Positions 24,101 through 33,311 of a stretch of DNA of 64,000 bases are shown here, piece after piece. Under the pieces are notes generated by a model. It did not search any database. It was not told the origin of the DNA and worked only from the letters and a program-made list of their open reading frames with translations. Both the position numbers and the translations under genes were made by a program. Numbering within the stretch: the stretch's first letter is position 1; each line of letters opens with the position of its first letter. This DNA comes from Ruegeria intermedia. GTDB taxonomy: Bacteria > Pseudomonadota > Alphaproteobacteria > Rhodobacterales > Rhodobacteraceae. The stretch lies in assembly GCF_900129345.1 (NCBI RefSeq), contig NZ_FQVK01000014.1:1-64000 (forward strand). The letters are read 5' to 3'.

Positions 24101-25093
24101 GTGGTGCCGGTCCCAGGCGCTGCGGCGGAGGGCGAACTGGCGCAGCATCCGAAGCGAATAGCCGCGCTCGAAGACCTCGCGGGCCGGGGCGCTGGCGCTG
24201 TCGGGATGCAGGAGGCTGCGATCCTCGGCCACCATGAGGAAGATCAGGCGGTAGACGAGTTTTAGGAGTTCGTTGAAGAAGTCGGTCAGTTTCAGCTCGC
24301 CCGACTGGATGCGGGCACGCAACTCCGGGTTTTCGGCCAGGAAACCGGAACCGAGGGTGCGAAGCGCGTCCTCGACCTGCACGGCCAGACGGTCGCGTGC
24401 TGCTTCGCCCTCGCGCGCACCGGAGTCGCGCCAACGCTCGAGCGCGCAGTCGGTGGCCGGTGTGCCTGTCTTGCCAAAGCGTGTGCGGTGGATCAGCAGC
24501 CAGAGCGTTGCGAAGGAGGCGATGTCCTCGGTCTCGAAGATTTGGGCGAGGTCGGCCTCGATATAGGCCGGGCGGGTGAGTGAGGCGTTGTCCCGCATCA
24601 GCCGCAGCTTGCGCCCGTTGGTGACCAGGCCCCAAAGCGCTTCCTCGCGGTCGTTGAGATAGTCCTGCAAAGCGAAGGCGGCTGAGCGGCGGCGGTCATG
24701 CGACAGGGCATCGGAGGCCTTGTCGAGTTCGTCAGAAGTGGGGACAACGACGACCGGCACCCGGTCGGCGCCGGCTATCAGGGCAAGCGGGAGCGACGCC
24801 TCGGTCAGATCGTCGAAGCCGAACGCCTCGCTCAGAAGCCCCTGGATGAAAGTCTTGGTGGCGCGAGCTGTGGGTGTTTCAATCTTGGCGAACTTGTCGA
24901 AATGCGCTTGGGCTACGCGGAAGGACAGGGAGAACTCGTCGCGAAGGGACAGGCCCTTGCGGACCCTGTAGGCCTCGGGCGATTGCTCTTCCGCCTCGAG
25001 CGAATAAATCGCGCCGAGCATGGCGGACGTCAGCAGGTTGCCCTCGACCGTGAGGGAAGGGAACGTGGCGCTGTGAGTCGTCTTGCGTGCCAT
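21125..25093 (-). CDS. Adenine-specific DNA methyltransferase (DrmMI/PglX-like)
   Basis: This 1322-residue protein carries the N6-adenine methyltransferase motifs IDPACGSGHFLLAAARRIA (SAM binding, near residue 490) and FDVVLGNPPWEVMQL (catalytic NPPW, near 750). A long N-terminal region of about 450 residues and a C-terminal target-recognition region (FKDVTSATNERTAIFAIIPR) are as in Eco57I/PglX-type enzymes and class 1 DISARM DrmMI. It should methylate host DNA so that the helicase and nuclease partners spare it. ATG at 25093 overlaps the SNF2 stop by one base; a GTG sits just before it. GC content changes inside the gene: about 55 percent at 21541-21780 against 75 percent or more at 22861-22920 and 23161-23220 by hand count. 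Confidence 0.85.
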   Translation of the reverse strand: MARKTTHSATFPSLTVEGNLLTSAMLGAIYSLEAEEQSPEAYRVRKGLSLRDEFSLSFRVAQAHFDKFAKIETPTARATKTFIQGLLSEAFGFDDLTEASLPLALIAGADRVPVVVVPTSDELDKASDALSHDRRRSAAFALQDYLNDREEALWGLVTNGRKLRLMRDNASLTRPAYIEADLAQIFETEDIASFATLWLLIHRTRFGKTGTPATDCALERWRDSGAREGEAARDRLAVQVEDALRTLGSGFLAENPELRARIQSGELKLTDFFNELLKLVYRLIFLMVAEDRSLLHPDSASAPAREVFERGYSLRMLRQFALRRSAWDRHHDRFEGMKIIFSALSEGEKRLGLPALGGLFAKGQMPDLRAARLPNRAFLEAIFKLGWLRQDGTLVPVNWRAMETEELGSVYESLLELQPQVETDGRTLTFATDVAEQKGNQRKTTGSYYTPDSLVQALLDTALDPVLDRTEAEAEDPADALLNLTVIDPACGSGHFLLAAARRIATRVARHRAEGTPSAADFRHALRDVARRCIHGVDRNPMAVELTKVALWIETVDPGLPLGFFDAQIRCGDALLGVFDMKVLEDGIPDDAYKPLTGDDKDVAKFYLKANRDAKSGQGSLDFTGGPSTLPTAPMAAEFADLRDLPEETVADIEAKKSAWKSLRQKQAFQRARMGCNLYTAAFLLPKTGEVPRGDGERTVPTSEDVWLAVGQGKGRRKVMENARAASRARALHWPLEFPDVMARGGFDVVLGNPPWEVMQLSDKEYFAARKPEIAALAGAARKRVIEALRETDPPAWDEFVAAKRQFDAVNEFTRASGRFDLTAKGKVNTYSLFAELFANLARGRAGVIVPTGIATDATTAPFFAHLVETKRLARLVDFENRAGLFPAVDSRMKFCLLTLGRDEPTAHFAFFLTEPAQVAEPERNFTLSPDQIAAINPNTRTAPVFRSRADAELTAKIYRGAPVLIDEGKGAAGNPWGVEFRQGLFNMTSDSALFRTAAQLQAEGFERCGTDWIATGAHPAQGSLAVEGTDTTSLALTGGGPRGPRRYVPLYEAKMVSFFDHRAAGYGERGDDRGYRVLPETTLDQHQDPAFEPEPYYWVEKSELEERLSSRTKAAWLLGFKDVTSATNERTAIFAIIPRVGVGHTMPLMFSDQPANQVTGLYASLNSMVCDYTARIKVAGLHLTYGYLKQFPVLPPSFYTEPRLGFVTKRVLELTYTSHSLAPFARDLGHDGPPFPWDEDRRAHLRAELDAFYARAYGVTRDELRYILDPADVKGEDYPSETFRVLKEKEIRAFGEYRTRRLVLEAWDRMEASGDFTAMGM

Positions 25094-27843
25094 CACACGT
25101 CCCCCGGGATCAATACGAACAGTCCGATGATATCTGGCGGCAAGACCGGATCGACGCTGACCCGCGAAATGCCCTTGATGGCCGAGCGAACTCTCCCATG
25201 ATCATCGGCCAATTCCTCTGCGCGGGCCCGAACATGGTCCGCGATGGGGCCGGCCATGAGGGAGTCGAGGCGTTCACGCGCCTTCTGGACCTGGCGATCC
25301 CGTGCGGCGGGGGTGAGGTCCCCGGATGCCGTCGTTGACAGCATGTCCCGGACCGCCTGGCCGGATAGGGTGCGGCCGTCGGGGCCAACGGCGATCAGGG
25401 CTGCTTCCTCGGCGAGAAGCAGTCTTCCAGATCGCGCATGCACTGTGATCTTGAAGCGTAGACGAGCAAGGACAACCGTTGTCACGGTTTTTACGGCAGG
25501 CGTTGACCAAGCGCCGACGCGCCCGATCTCAAGTCCGGGCAGGGCATCTGGCTCAAGCGCGGCTTCAAGTAGAGATTCGGAGAGCGTTGCCACAAGCGGG
25601 TGTGCCCGCCCTGCAAGTGCCGTGCCGGAGGGGGCCGGCTCCTTCTCGGCAAGGCGCACGGTGCCCTTCAGACCGCGCTCAGCAAGCCGTTCCCGCAGGA
25701 TGTGCGGCAGGCTGTCCATTGAAGCGTGAACCAAGCCGCCTTTTCGAGTGATCGGGGTGTCGAACCGGGACATCGCCCGGGAAATGAACTCCCGGGCGGC
25801 GGTCGGATCTCCGATCACGTCGCGGGTCTTGTCCCATTCTGGAGTTACATGCTCGGGTTTCAGCGCGTTCTGGGCAAACCGGGAGCGAGATTTCTTCTCG
25901 TTCTCCTCGGCATCCCGCCACATTGCCTCAACCTCTCGCTGCCCTTGGGTGAGCGTGTCGAGGAAGTCGTATTGGCGGCGGTCCTGCCGCTTGAGCAGCA
26001 TCGCGGCCATGAGCGCGTCGGTCACGGGACCCCGCTCATCCGGCAGCGGCACAGTCACACCCGTCGCCTTACGGATAGCTTCGGCCTTGCGCAGGATCAC
26101 ATCAAGCACAGCCCCGTCGATCGCGCTGTCCGGGGAATACATCAGGATAGATCGAACAGTCGGCGACGGTTGGCCGAAGCGGTCCACACGGCCTTCCCGC
26201 TGTTGGTGCCGGGTCGGGTTCCAACTGAGGTCATAGTGAACCACCGTGTCGAACAAGAGCTGGAGGTTGATACCTTCCGAAAGGCAATCCGTGGCGACCA
26301 GAATGCGCGATGGATCCTCGGTCATTTCGGTGACCCGGTCCCGGCGCTCATCCGGCGTCAAAAGCCCCGTGACCACCTCGACACGCGCCTTCGGGAATGC
26401 CGAACGGAGTATCTGGCCTACATGTTCCGCCGTGGCGATATACCGGCAGAAGACGACCGGGCATGCCCCCTCCTTCACCAAAGGTGCCAAGATCTTCTTA
26501 AGACGCTCGGCCTTGGGGTCTGATGTTGTTGTCAAAGCGTCGGCCCGGGCGATCAGGTCTGCCAGAGCGGAATCCTCTATTTCCAGTGGAGTTGGCTCCA
26601 CATCGACGGCGTCTTCGTCGTCGCCGTCCTCGTCATAGAGCTGGGGTTCGAGGCGATCTTCCTCAAGACCGGCGCGATTGCGCAGGGCTGACAATGCAGC
26701 CGCTGGCGAAGAGCCGACGCACCGCATCAGCGCAAGCGTTCCCCAGAAGGCCAAGCGCCGTTCGCGCTGCTCTGACCCGGCTTTTTCGACCACCCCGAAG
26801 CAGTAGTCGAGCACAGCCTCGTGGAACGCGCGATGATCCGGAGACAGGTCGTAAGGTTCTTCACGGGTCAGGTGCCGCGGGAATGCCGACGCTTCCTGCC
26901 AGGAATCTTCGGTCAGATCTCTGCGGCGGCGTTGCACGAAATGGCGCGACAGTCGTTCGCGGTATTTTTCATCCTCGAAGTTGAGCGACCCGAATTCCGG
27001 CTGGATCAACGAGAGAAGCCGCGCAAAGGCATCTTCGTCGCCGGAATGGGGAGTGGCCGTCAACATGACCATTGCCCGATCCATGTTTTGGGCAAGTCCT
27101 CGCAATAGAGCAAAGCGTTGCTGTTTTCCCTTGTGCGTTCCGACGCATGAATGCGCCTCGTCCACGATGACAAAACCTGGACAAGCGCGGGCGAAGGCAT
27201 CCCGGCGTTTTTCCGATTTGATGTAGTCAAGGCTGACCACCGTATGGCGGTGCGCGTCAAAAAGCGATTGGGAGATCGGCAGGCCACGTTCGAGCCGGGC
27301 TGCCGAAGCGGCGGTCACGGTGGTCGCGTCGATGCCGAACCGGTCCTTCAGTTCGCGCGTCCATTGTTCCACCAGATGCGGTGGGCAAAGCACAGAGAAT
27401 GCCTCTACCTCGCCGCGATCCATAAACTCACGCAGGATCAGCCCGGCCTCAATGGTTTTGCCGATGCCGACATCGTCAGCGATCAGCAGCCGAGGTGTTT
27501 CGAGCCTGAGTGCCATCAGGAGCGGCACCAACTGATAGGAGCGCGGCTCGAAGTTCAGGCTGGCAGCCGAGCGGAAGGGGCCGGCCCCTCGTCGAAGGGA
27601 CAGCCGCAATGCCTCGGAGAGAAGTTCTGCCGTTGCTTGGACAGCGGGGCGTGCATCATGTGGCAATTCAAATCGTGCCGGCTTGGGGGGCGTGAGTTCG
27701 AGATCCGGGATGAGTAGTGTCGCGTCGCCTTCCGAGCCGGAAAGGGGGCGCAAATGCAACCACCCATCCTTAGGGGAAGGAAGGGCTACCCATTCTCTTC
27801 CTCGTGCGTGAACGAGATCTCCGGGTGCGAAGTTCACTGTCAT
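25093..27843 (-). CDS. SNF2-family helicase (DrmD-like)
   Basis: The 916-residue protein has all SNF2/SF2 motifs: Walker A in LLIADDVGIGKTIEAGLILR (Gly-Lys-Thr at residues 128-130), VDEAH at 227-231, LTATPHSGDEDAF, and the C-terminal motif VI in QQREGRVDRFGQPSPTV. The N-terminus up to residue 100 and the C-terminus (PALEIGRVGAW-like beta segments, then RARLRFKITVHARSGRLL) are like DrmD and related bacterial SNF2 helicases of restriction islands. The gene starts inside the stop of the upstream helicase (ATGA) and ends on the methyltransferase start. An ATP-driven DNA translocase role in phage DNA recognition follows from the family; it is not shown here. Confidence 0.85.
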   Translation of the reverse strand: MTVNFAPGDLVHARGREWVALPSPKDGWLHLRPLSGSEGDATLLIPDLELTPPKPARFELPHDARPAVQATAELLSEALRLSLRRGAGPFRSAASLNFEPRSYQLVPLLMALRLETPRLLIADDVGIGKTIEAGLILREFMDRGEVEAFSVLCPPHLVEQWTRELKDRFGIDATTVTAASAARLERGLPISQSLFDAHRHTVVSLDYIKSEKRRDAFARACPGFVIVDEAHSCVGTHKGKQQRFALLRGLAQNMDRAMVMLTATPHSGDEDAFARLLSLIQPEFGSLNFEDEKYRERLSRHFVQRRRRDLTEDSWQEASAFPRHLTREEPYDLSPDHRAFHEAVLDYCFGVVEKAGSEQRERRLAFWGTLALMRCVGSSPAAALSALRNRAGLEEDRLEPQLYDEDGDDEDAVDVEPTPLEIEDSALADLIARADALTTTSDPKAERLKKILAPLVKEGACPVVFCRYIATAEHVGQILRSAFPKARVEVVTGLLTPDERRDRVTEMTEDPSRILVATDCLSEGINLQLLFDTVVHYDLSWNPTRHQQREGRVDRFGQPSPTVRSILMYSPDSAIDGAVLDVILRKAEAIRKATGVTVPLPDERGPVTDALMAAMLLKRQDRRQYDFLDTLTQGQREVEAMWRDAEENEKKSRSRFAQNALKPEHVTPEWDKTRDVIGDPTAAREFISRAMSRFDTPITRKGGLVHASMDSLPHILRERLAERGLKGTVRLAEKEPAPSGTALAGRAHPLVATLSESLLEAALEPDALPGLEIGRVGAWSTPAVKTVTTVVLARLRFKITVHARSGRLLLAEEAALIAVGPDGRTLSGQAVRDMLSTTASGDLTPAARDRQVQKARERLDSLMAGPIADHVRARAEELADDHGRVRSAIKGISRVSVDPVLPPDIIGLFVLIPGDV

Positions 27844-30800
27844 GCGTCACCTCCCAAAATACTGCGCAATTCTTCCGGGATCCCAAGTTCCGGGTTGTCG
27901 GGGAGTTGGAAGAGGTCAAACCCCATCAGTTCCGCAGCTTTTTTGAGTTCCTCTGATACCTTTCCCGGAAAAGCCGCGACTGTATCTTCGCGCCATACAT
28001 ACGGCACTTCCGAACCACCAATGGTCAAAGGTTCGCTATCGGGAGCGCGCATTCCGGCAGCTTCGAAGGTTGAGACCCAGCCGTCGCCTGCGGTCGTGGT
28101 TTCGACCAGTTCTGGTGTGGCTGCGGCAAGAGAGATCAGGAGGTCGAGCGCTTCTTCATCCTGGCGATCGATCAGATCATGATCCGGCTGGTTGAAATAG
28201 GAAAGCAAGCAGCGGTAACAGCCAGCGACGCAGGGCGCGTCCTTGTCGGTCAGAAGGCTTCGGTCGCGCTTGGCAACAGCGTCTTTGCCGCCTTCGTAGT
28301 GCATCAGGCTCAATGCTTCTCTGACGACCTGATCCAGCAGGGACGGATCGCGCATCATTCGGCTCAGGACACCGGCTCCGCCTTCCGTGGCTTCGTAGAC
28401 CAGAATAGCCCGCCTCTGGTCGCGGTCCGGAAGGGGTTCGCCGAGGATCTCACCCTCCTCAAGCTGGAAAACGACTTCGATACCACGCAGGAGCGCGTGC
28501 TGTGCCGTCGCGATCGCAGCGGATGACCAAGCCTCCGGGCTCGCGAAACGGATAAGGAGCGCGTTCTTTCGGTCGTGAACGATGGGAACGATCCGATCTG
28601 GGTAGGTCTGATCGGGATCTCGGTCCGCCTCACTGACTTCGTCCTGCAACCGGGCCCATCGTCCAGTGCTGGGATCGATCAGGAAACCATGGCTATCTGT
28701 GTTGGAGCGGCGCTTCAGGCCAAGATTCAACCGCATGATGTCAGCGGAGTTTGCATATTGCAGCGTCGCGAAGAGCGCGCCATCAAGGGAAAGGCGGCAT
28801 TCTGCCAGATCCTTGCGCCCACTTCTCTCCGGCCATGAAAACACCGTCCGGATCTCGAAACCTTGGCGCACCCTTTCCTCGTCGTTTGCAGTAATGCGCT
28901 CTGCCGGCAGGGTTTCGACGTTGTCGATCCTGAGTGTCTTGTGAATGGCGAGGCATCCGGCCATGGGGGTGTTGCATGCATGGCAGCGCTCACGTTCGAC
29001 GGTATGGCCAGCACCGCAAGTGGGGCAAATAAACACCTTCTCAGTAGCGAGCGACTTCCCATCGGCAGACACAGCCCCTGGTGGCAGCTTGGCCTTGTGG
29101 ACGCGGTAAGCACGCCCTTCATGATAGATCAGGCTACGAGGTCCGAACTCGGAGATCGCGAGGAACCGCGCGCGTTGCAGAAAGGCCGAGCGATTATCCG
29201 ACCCGCCTGAGGGCACAAAGGCATAGAGAGGTAGCCGGGGGAAATTGTAACCGGGAAGGAAGCCTTCGGTCGCCAGATACCGGTAGGTGTAGAAATCAGA
29301 GCCGTTCTTGGCCTTGCCATTCTCCAGGATCCCTATCTGTTGACTGGCAGACTGAGCCTGCGCATCAAGCCGGGCTCGATCCCGCCCTGACAGGCCGGCC
29401 CCGCGCAGTTTCTCCTGAGTTTCTTTCAGTTGCGCATGAGCGGACGCATGCAGGGTGCGCCACCGATCGAACGACTTATTGAATACGGAGGCCGAGTTCG
29501 CAGCGGTCGCTTCCACCCATGCGTCCACATCTTCGAGCCACTCCGGTTTGGGGCCGTCAAAGTGCTCAAGGATTGCTTCGACTATGTGCTTCATCGCCGG
29601 GCGTGCGCGGTTGACGACAGCGGGATCAAGGATCGCCGACTTAAGGTCATTGCGTAGCGGCAGGCCTTCCTGCTCGAGGTCGAGAACCTCGGGAATATTG
29701 GCCGAGAGAGGAAACTTGGTTTCTGCCAGCCATATTGCTTGCAGATGAGCTCGCACCAGGTCTTCGTTTGCCAAGTCCAGTGCGGGGGGACGGACACTGC
29801 CCGCTACCATTTCCGGAATGCGACGGAAATAATACTGGTCGTGGGGGCTTTGGGCCGCGCAGTAGGTAGTGATCGTTGCTGCCTGACCAGAACGGCCTGC
29901 GCGGCCTGCGCGCTGCGCATAATTGGCTGGCGTGGGAGGCACATTCCGAAGGTAGACGGCGTTCAAGGACGAGATATCGACACCAAGCTCCATGGTTGGC
30001 GAGCAGAAAAGAGCTGGCAGGAATGAAGTGCCTTCGCCGTCCTTGATCATTTCGGCGCGGTGTTCCGCAATCTTTTTTTGGTCGGGTTCGCCGTAGCGGA
30101 ACCGCCATTCCCGCCATTCCCTTTGCGTCGCCGTTACTTGTGCCGTGTGTTCGCGCGACTCCATCCCCATCAGCGCGCTGCGACCCTCCTTCAGGTCCCG
30201 GGCGACGTCGAGGTAGAGATTTCGAAAATAGGAATTTTGAGCGGCGCCGTCGTCGGCGACAGCTGGTCCCGGCAGGAGGCGCAGCACGCTTGGCATGATC
30301 TGCCAACCATCAAGGTCGGATGTTGTTCGGACAGCGCGCAGGATCCCCCACGTCTCCAATGCGCCCAAGAGCCAGGTCATAAGACCGTGATAGTTCTCTT
30401 CGCGCAGGCGCTCTCCCAACAAGCCAACCTTGTTGATGCTCCGGGCAAGTCCGCTGCGGAACCCTGCACGCATGATCAGAAGGTCGTCTCGCTTGGATTG
30501 TTCGCGCCTTGGTGGTGCATCCAATACCAGCGCGGCTTGCCCGCGCAACTCTTCACGAGGGTCGATGGACCAAGGGGAACATAGCAGCGTGCGTGCACGC
30601 CCCTTCATGGGTTCCGTCTCCATCGGATCCAGCGCCGAGGTTGCAAACGCCAGCCCTTCCATCATCGCAGAGAGGATTTTACGCGCGATTTCCTCCCGGG
30701 CGGAAGCATCCTGTCTCCGCCAGACGTCTGGCGCCTCGGCAAGAATTTCCGTGTCCTGAAGAAAATCATCCAGGGCAATGAACTCGGCCCGCAGTAAGCC

Positions 30801-33080
30801 CACCCCGAACAGGTTGGGGTAGGTGAAGCGCCAACCACGTCGCATGTCCGCCCAGACGCGGTGTTCGAGAACCTTGGCAAGTGTTCCGGCAGCAATGTTG
30901 ACTGTCGCGCCCTTGGTCTCTGGATGAGCCATCCAGAAAGCGCGCAGATCCTTGTTTTCGGGCAGATACCCCAGCGCCTTTTGGACCTTAGTTCCGAACT
31001 CGTCGTCTGCAAGCCCACCGGCGCCCGCATCGAGCACCGCCCGAAGTATCGCGCCGCGGAGTAGTGTGACAAAGACAGAGTCGTTGAAATGTCCAGCTTG
31101 CAATGCGGAATCCTGGCGGTTGTCACCAAAGCCGAGCGTCTTGCGCTTGTGCTCATCCTCGATTCCGGTTTCAGGTTGGCTCATTGCACGCAGCATCGCC
31201 GTGACGATTGTCGTTGTTGCGGAACTACGCCCTTCCGCCGACAGCCCGCCGAGCTTGTTGCGTTCGCGTGCTTGTGGCGATGGTTGGTCGTGGCAAGCCA
31301 AGCAGAAACCGAAACGCCCGGGGAGAAACCAGAACGGCGCGCCATCCTCCGCGAGCAGACCGTCGGGCCTGACCGAGACAAGCCGAGGTTGCTGCTTCTT
31401 TCGGTTCTGGCGCAGCACGAAGACGCCGCGCCTTTCCTCGCGCCATTCCTCGGGAAAGGTTTCGATGTCTCCGGAAAACAAGAAGTTGTCATTTTCCGGC
31501 TCAAAGGGCGTGAGGTAGCCGGGTTCCTCTTCTGCGGCTTGTGTCGATGATGGCGTGTCGTCGATGTCACGAGGGAGGGCAACGAGGCCTTCTCCCCGCT
31601 CGTGAAGTGAAATGACATGGTATTCCTGACCGCACGCTCGGCAGAACCGCGTCGGATAAAGCCGTGCATTCGGGTCTTTGGGGTCTCGCCGCTGCCCCTC
31701 GAGCAAGACGTTTCGCGGTCTTGACTTGAGGGTTGTCAGAACATCACCCGCGCCGGAAATGAACCGGTGAAGCTTGAATGCCATGAACGCTTCTCCACCG
31801 CTGCCCCCTCGTTCCGTTTCCGGCAGTGCTGTTCGGGCAAGAAACTCCGCCAGTCGCTTGGCCGCGATTTCTTTGCTGACACTACTGTCGGCCGCCAACT
31901 TGGATACAGCCTCATCGAGTGGAGTAGGGGGGCGACGCGCTCGGGATTTTGCTTCGTCAATGCCCAGCTCGAGCTCTGCCCAAACTGCCAGGGGATGTTC
32001 CTGGAGTTCGGAATCTGGAAGGTGATCCGGTATCTCCTTGGCCAATGTTTCTTTTAACCGTTCACGCGCCCAGTCTGCGCTGAGATCGTCGCGAGTTGCG
32101 CGGCGCAGGCTCTCAGTTATAACGGCATCCGATGAAATCTTGGTTCCGAAGATGCGCGAAGCCACTCGAGCGACAGCTTCACGAGGTTCTGCAGCGACAT
32201 CTTCGCTGGCCATGGTCGCGGATGTGCCGATGCAGACAGGATCCTTGCTGTTTCTGCACTTGTCCTTCAGTCGCCTGACGAGGAGGGAAACGTCTGCCCC
32301 CTGGCGCCCCCGGTAGGTGTGCAATTCGTCGAGAACGATAAACTCGAGGCCGTGACAGTTCTGTATGACTCGAGTATCGGTGGCGTCTTGGCGCGTGAGC
32401 AGGAGCTCCAGCATCATGTAGTTGGTCAGCAGGATGTCCGGCGGATTTGCTGCTACCGTTTTTCGCTCTGCCTCGGATTCCTGCCCTGTGTAACGAGCAA
32501 CAGTTGGGCGCATTGTCTCCGGTAGGTCCGACTGATCGACGAACTTTTCGATTTCGCCAAGCTGGCTGTTGGCGAGCGCGTTCATCGGATAGACAATGAT
32601 TGCTCGGGTGCGTGCAGCCTCTCCGTCGGTTCTTGCCTTCAAGATTTGGTCGATAATCGGAATGAAAAAGCAAAGAGATTTGCCTGAGCCGGTGCCCGTC
32701 GTGACCACGAAGCTTTGACCCGCTGTGGCCTTGGCGACTGCCTCTCCCTGGTGCCGATGAAGACGAAGCGGTGCGCCATTGCTGCGAAAAACGGCAGCGG
32801 TTTCCGGCGCCAAAATGCCTTCAGCGGCCAGCTTTTCAACCGAGGGGCCGTGTTCATAGGCCGGGTTGAGCGACAGGAGGGGGGCCGGCCAGAAGTGCCC
32901 GTCATCGTAGTGACGGTCGATCTCTCGAGCGAGATCCTCGGCGCGAATCTTGGAAAATGACCGCGAAAAGTTTGCATATTCGTCCAAAACTGATGCGTCG
33001 AATTCAAACGCGCGCATGATTTGCCCCTGCCGTGATTGTAGTGCCGGCCAAGCCGGCACTTTTTCAATGAGCATCCCCAT
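27840..33080 (-). CDS. DEAD-type helicase fused to DUF1998 (DrmA-DrmB-like)
   Basis: This 1746-residue protein starts with an SF2 helicase core: P-loop VVTTGTGSGKSLCFFIP (residues about 126-141), the DELH box at 251-254, GTSATMA, and motif VI in YAQRAGRAGRSGQAAT near 1060. The end has the DUF1998 zinc region, with EATEGGAGVLSRMM followed by CVAGCYRCLLSYFNQPDHDL near 1620, and an inner cysteine pair CPTCGAGH...CHAC. In DISARM the helicase (DrmA) and DUF1998 (DrmB) parts are separate proteins; here both are in one chain, as also in MrfA/YprA-type helicases. It is first in the five-gene operon. An ATG at 33017, giving MRAFEFDASVLDEYANFSRS, is an equally good start. Confidence 0.8.
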   Translation of the reverse strand: MGMLIEKVPAWPALQSRQGQIMRAFEFDASVLDEYANFSRSFSKIRAEDLAREIDRHYDDGHFWPAPLLSLNPAYEHGPSVEKLAAEGILAPETAAVFRSNGAPLRLHRHQGEAVAKATAGQSFVVTTGTGSGKSLCFFIPIIDQILKARTDGEAARTRAIIVYPMNALANSQLGEIEKFVDQSDLPETMRPTVARYTGQESEAERKTVAANPPDILLTNYMMLELLLTRQDATDTRVIQNCHGLEFIVLDELHTYRGRQGADVSLLVRRLKDKCRNSKDPVCIGTSATMASEDVAAEPREAVARVASRIFGTKISSDAVITESLRRATRDDLSADWARERLKETLAKEIPDHLPDSELQEHPLAVWAELELGIDEAKSRARRPPTPLDEAVSKLAADSSVSKEIAAKRLAEFLARTALPETERGGSGGEAFMAFKLHRFISGAGDVLTTLKSRPRNVLLEGQRRDPKDPNARLYPTRFCRACGQEYHVISLHERGEGLVALPRDIDDTPSSTQAAEEEPGYLTPFEPENDNFLFSGDIETFPEEWREERRGVFVLRQNRKKQQPRLVSVRPDGLLAEDGAPFWFLPGRFGFCLACHDQPSPQARERNKLGGLSAEGRSSATTTIVTAMLRAMSQPETGIEDEHKRKTLGFGDNRQDSALQAGHFNDSVFVTLLRGAILRAVLDAGAGGLADDEFGTKVQKALGYLPENKDLRAFWMAHPETKGATVNIAAGTLAKVLEHRVWADMRRGWRFTYPNLFGVGLLRAEFIALDDFLQDTEILAEAPDVWRRQDASAREEIARKILSAMMEGLAFATSALDPMETEPMKGRARTLLCSPWSIDPREELRGQAALVLDAPPRREQSKRDDLLIMRAGFRSGLARSINKVGLLGERLREENYHGLMTWLLGALETWGILRAVRTTSDLDGWQIMPSVLRLLPGPAVADDGAAQNSYFRNLYLDVARDLKEGRSALMGMESREHTAQVTATQREWREWRFRYGEPDQKKIAEHRAEMIKDGEGTSFLPALFCSPTMELGVDISSLNAVYLRNVPPTPANYAQRAGRAGRSGQAATITTYCAAQSPHDQYYFRRIPEMVAGSVRPPALDLANEDLVRAHLQAIWLAETKFPLSANIPEVLDLEQEGLPLRNDLKSAILDPAVVNRARPAMKHIVEAILEHFDGPKPEWLEDVDAWVEATAANSASVFNKSFDRWRTLHASAHAQLKETQEKLRGAGLSGRDRARLDAQAQSASQQIGILENGKAKNGSDFYTYRYLATEGFLPGYNFPRLPLYAFVPSGGSDNRSAFLQRARFLAISEFGPRSLIYHEGRAYRVHKAKLPPGAVSADGKSLATEKVFICPTCGAGHTVERERCHACNTPMAGCLAIHKTLRIDNVETLPAERITANDEERVRQGFEIRTVFSWPERSGRKDLAECRLSLDGALFATLQYANSADIMRLNLGLKRRSNTDSHGFLIDPSTGRWARLQDEVSEADRDPDQTYPDRIVPIVHDRKNALLIRFASPEAWSSAAIATAQHALLRGIEVVFQLEEGEILGEPLPDRDQRRAILVYEATEGGAGVLSRMMRDPSLLDQVVREALSLMHYEGGKDAVAKRDRSLLTDKDAPCVAGCYRCLLSYFNQPDHDLIDRQDEEALDLLISLAAATPELVETTTAGDGWVSTFEAAGMRAPDSEPLTIGGSEVPYVWREDTVAAFPGKVSEELKKAAELMGFDLFQLPDNPELGIPEELRSILGGDA

Positions 33081-33311
33081 ATTCCCTGAGGTTTCAAGAT
33101 GAAAGCCACAGAATTAGCCGTCCAGTTGCAATCCTTTGGGTGGAAATGCACCCTCCCCAAATTCGTGTGGAAGTTGCGGCCCCCTATCATTGGGGATTGG
33201 TGGCGTGGAACCCGGAGGTGTCATTAAGAAAACAACACACTTTAATCCCCTGAAGCAGAGCGCAATAGGTTGGCAGAGATGAGCCTATGACACGGAGTTC
33301 TGGAGACAATT

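Noticed and set aside
21125..25093. Calling the locus a BREX system because of the PglX-like methyltransferase
   Set aside because: No BrxC, PglZ, BrxA/B or BrxL-like gene is in the window.
19206..33080. Calling the operon canonical class 1 DISARM
   Set aside because: There is no separate drmB, no drmC phospholipase-D gene, and two extra genes are present, so only DISARM-like is justified.
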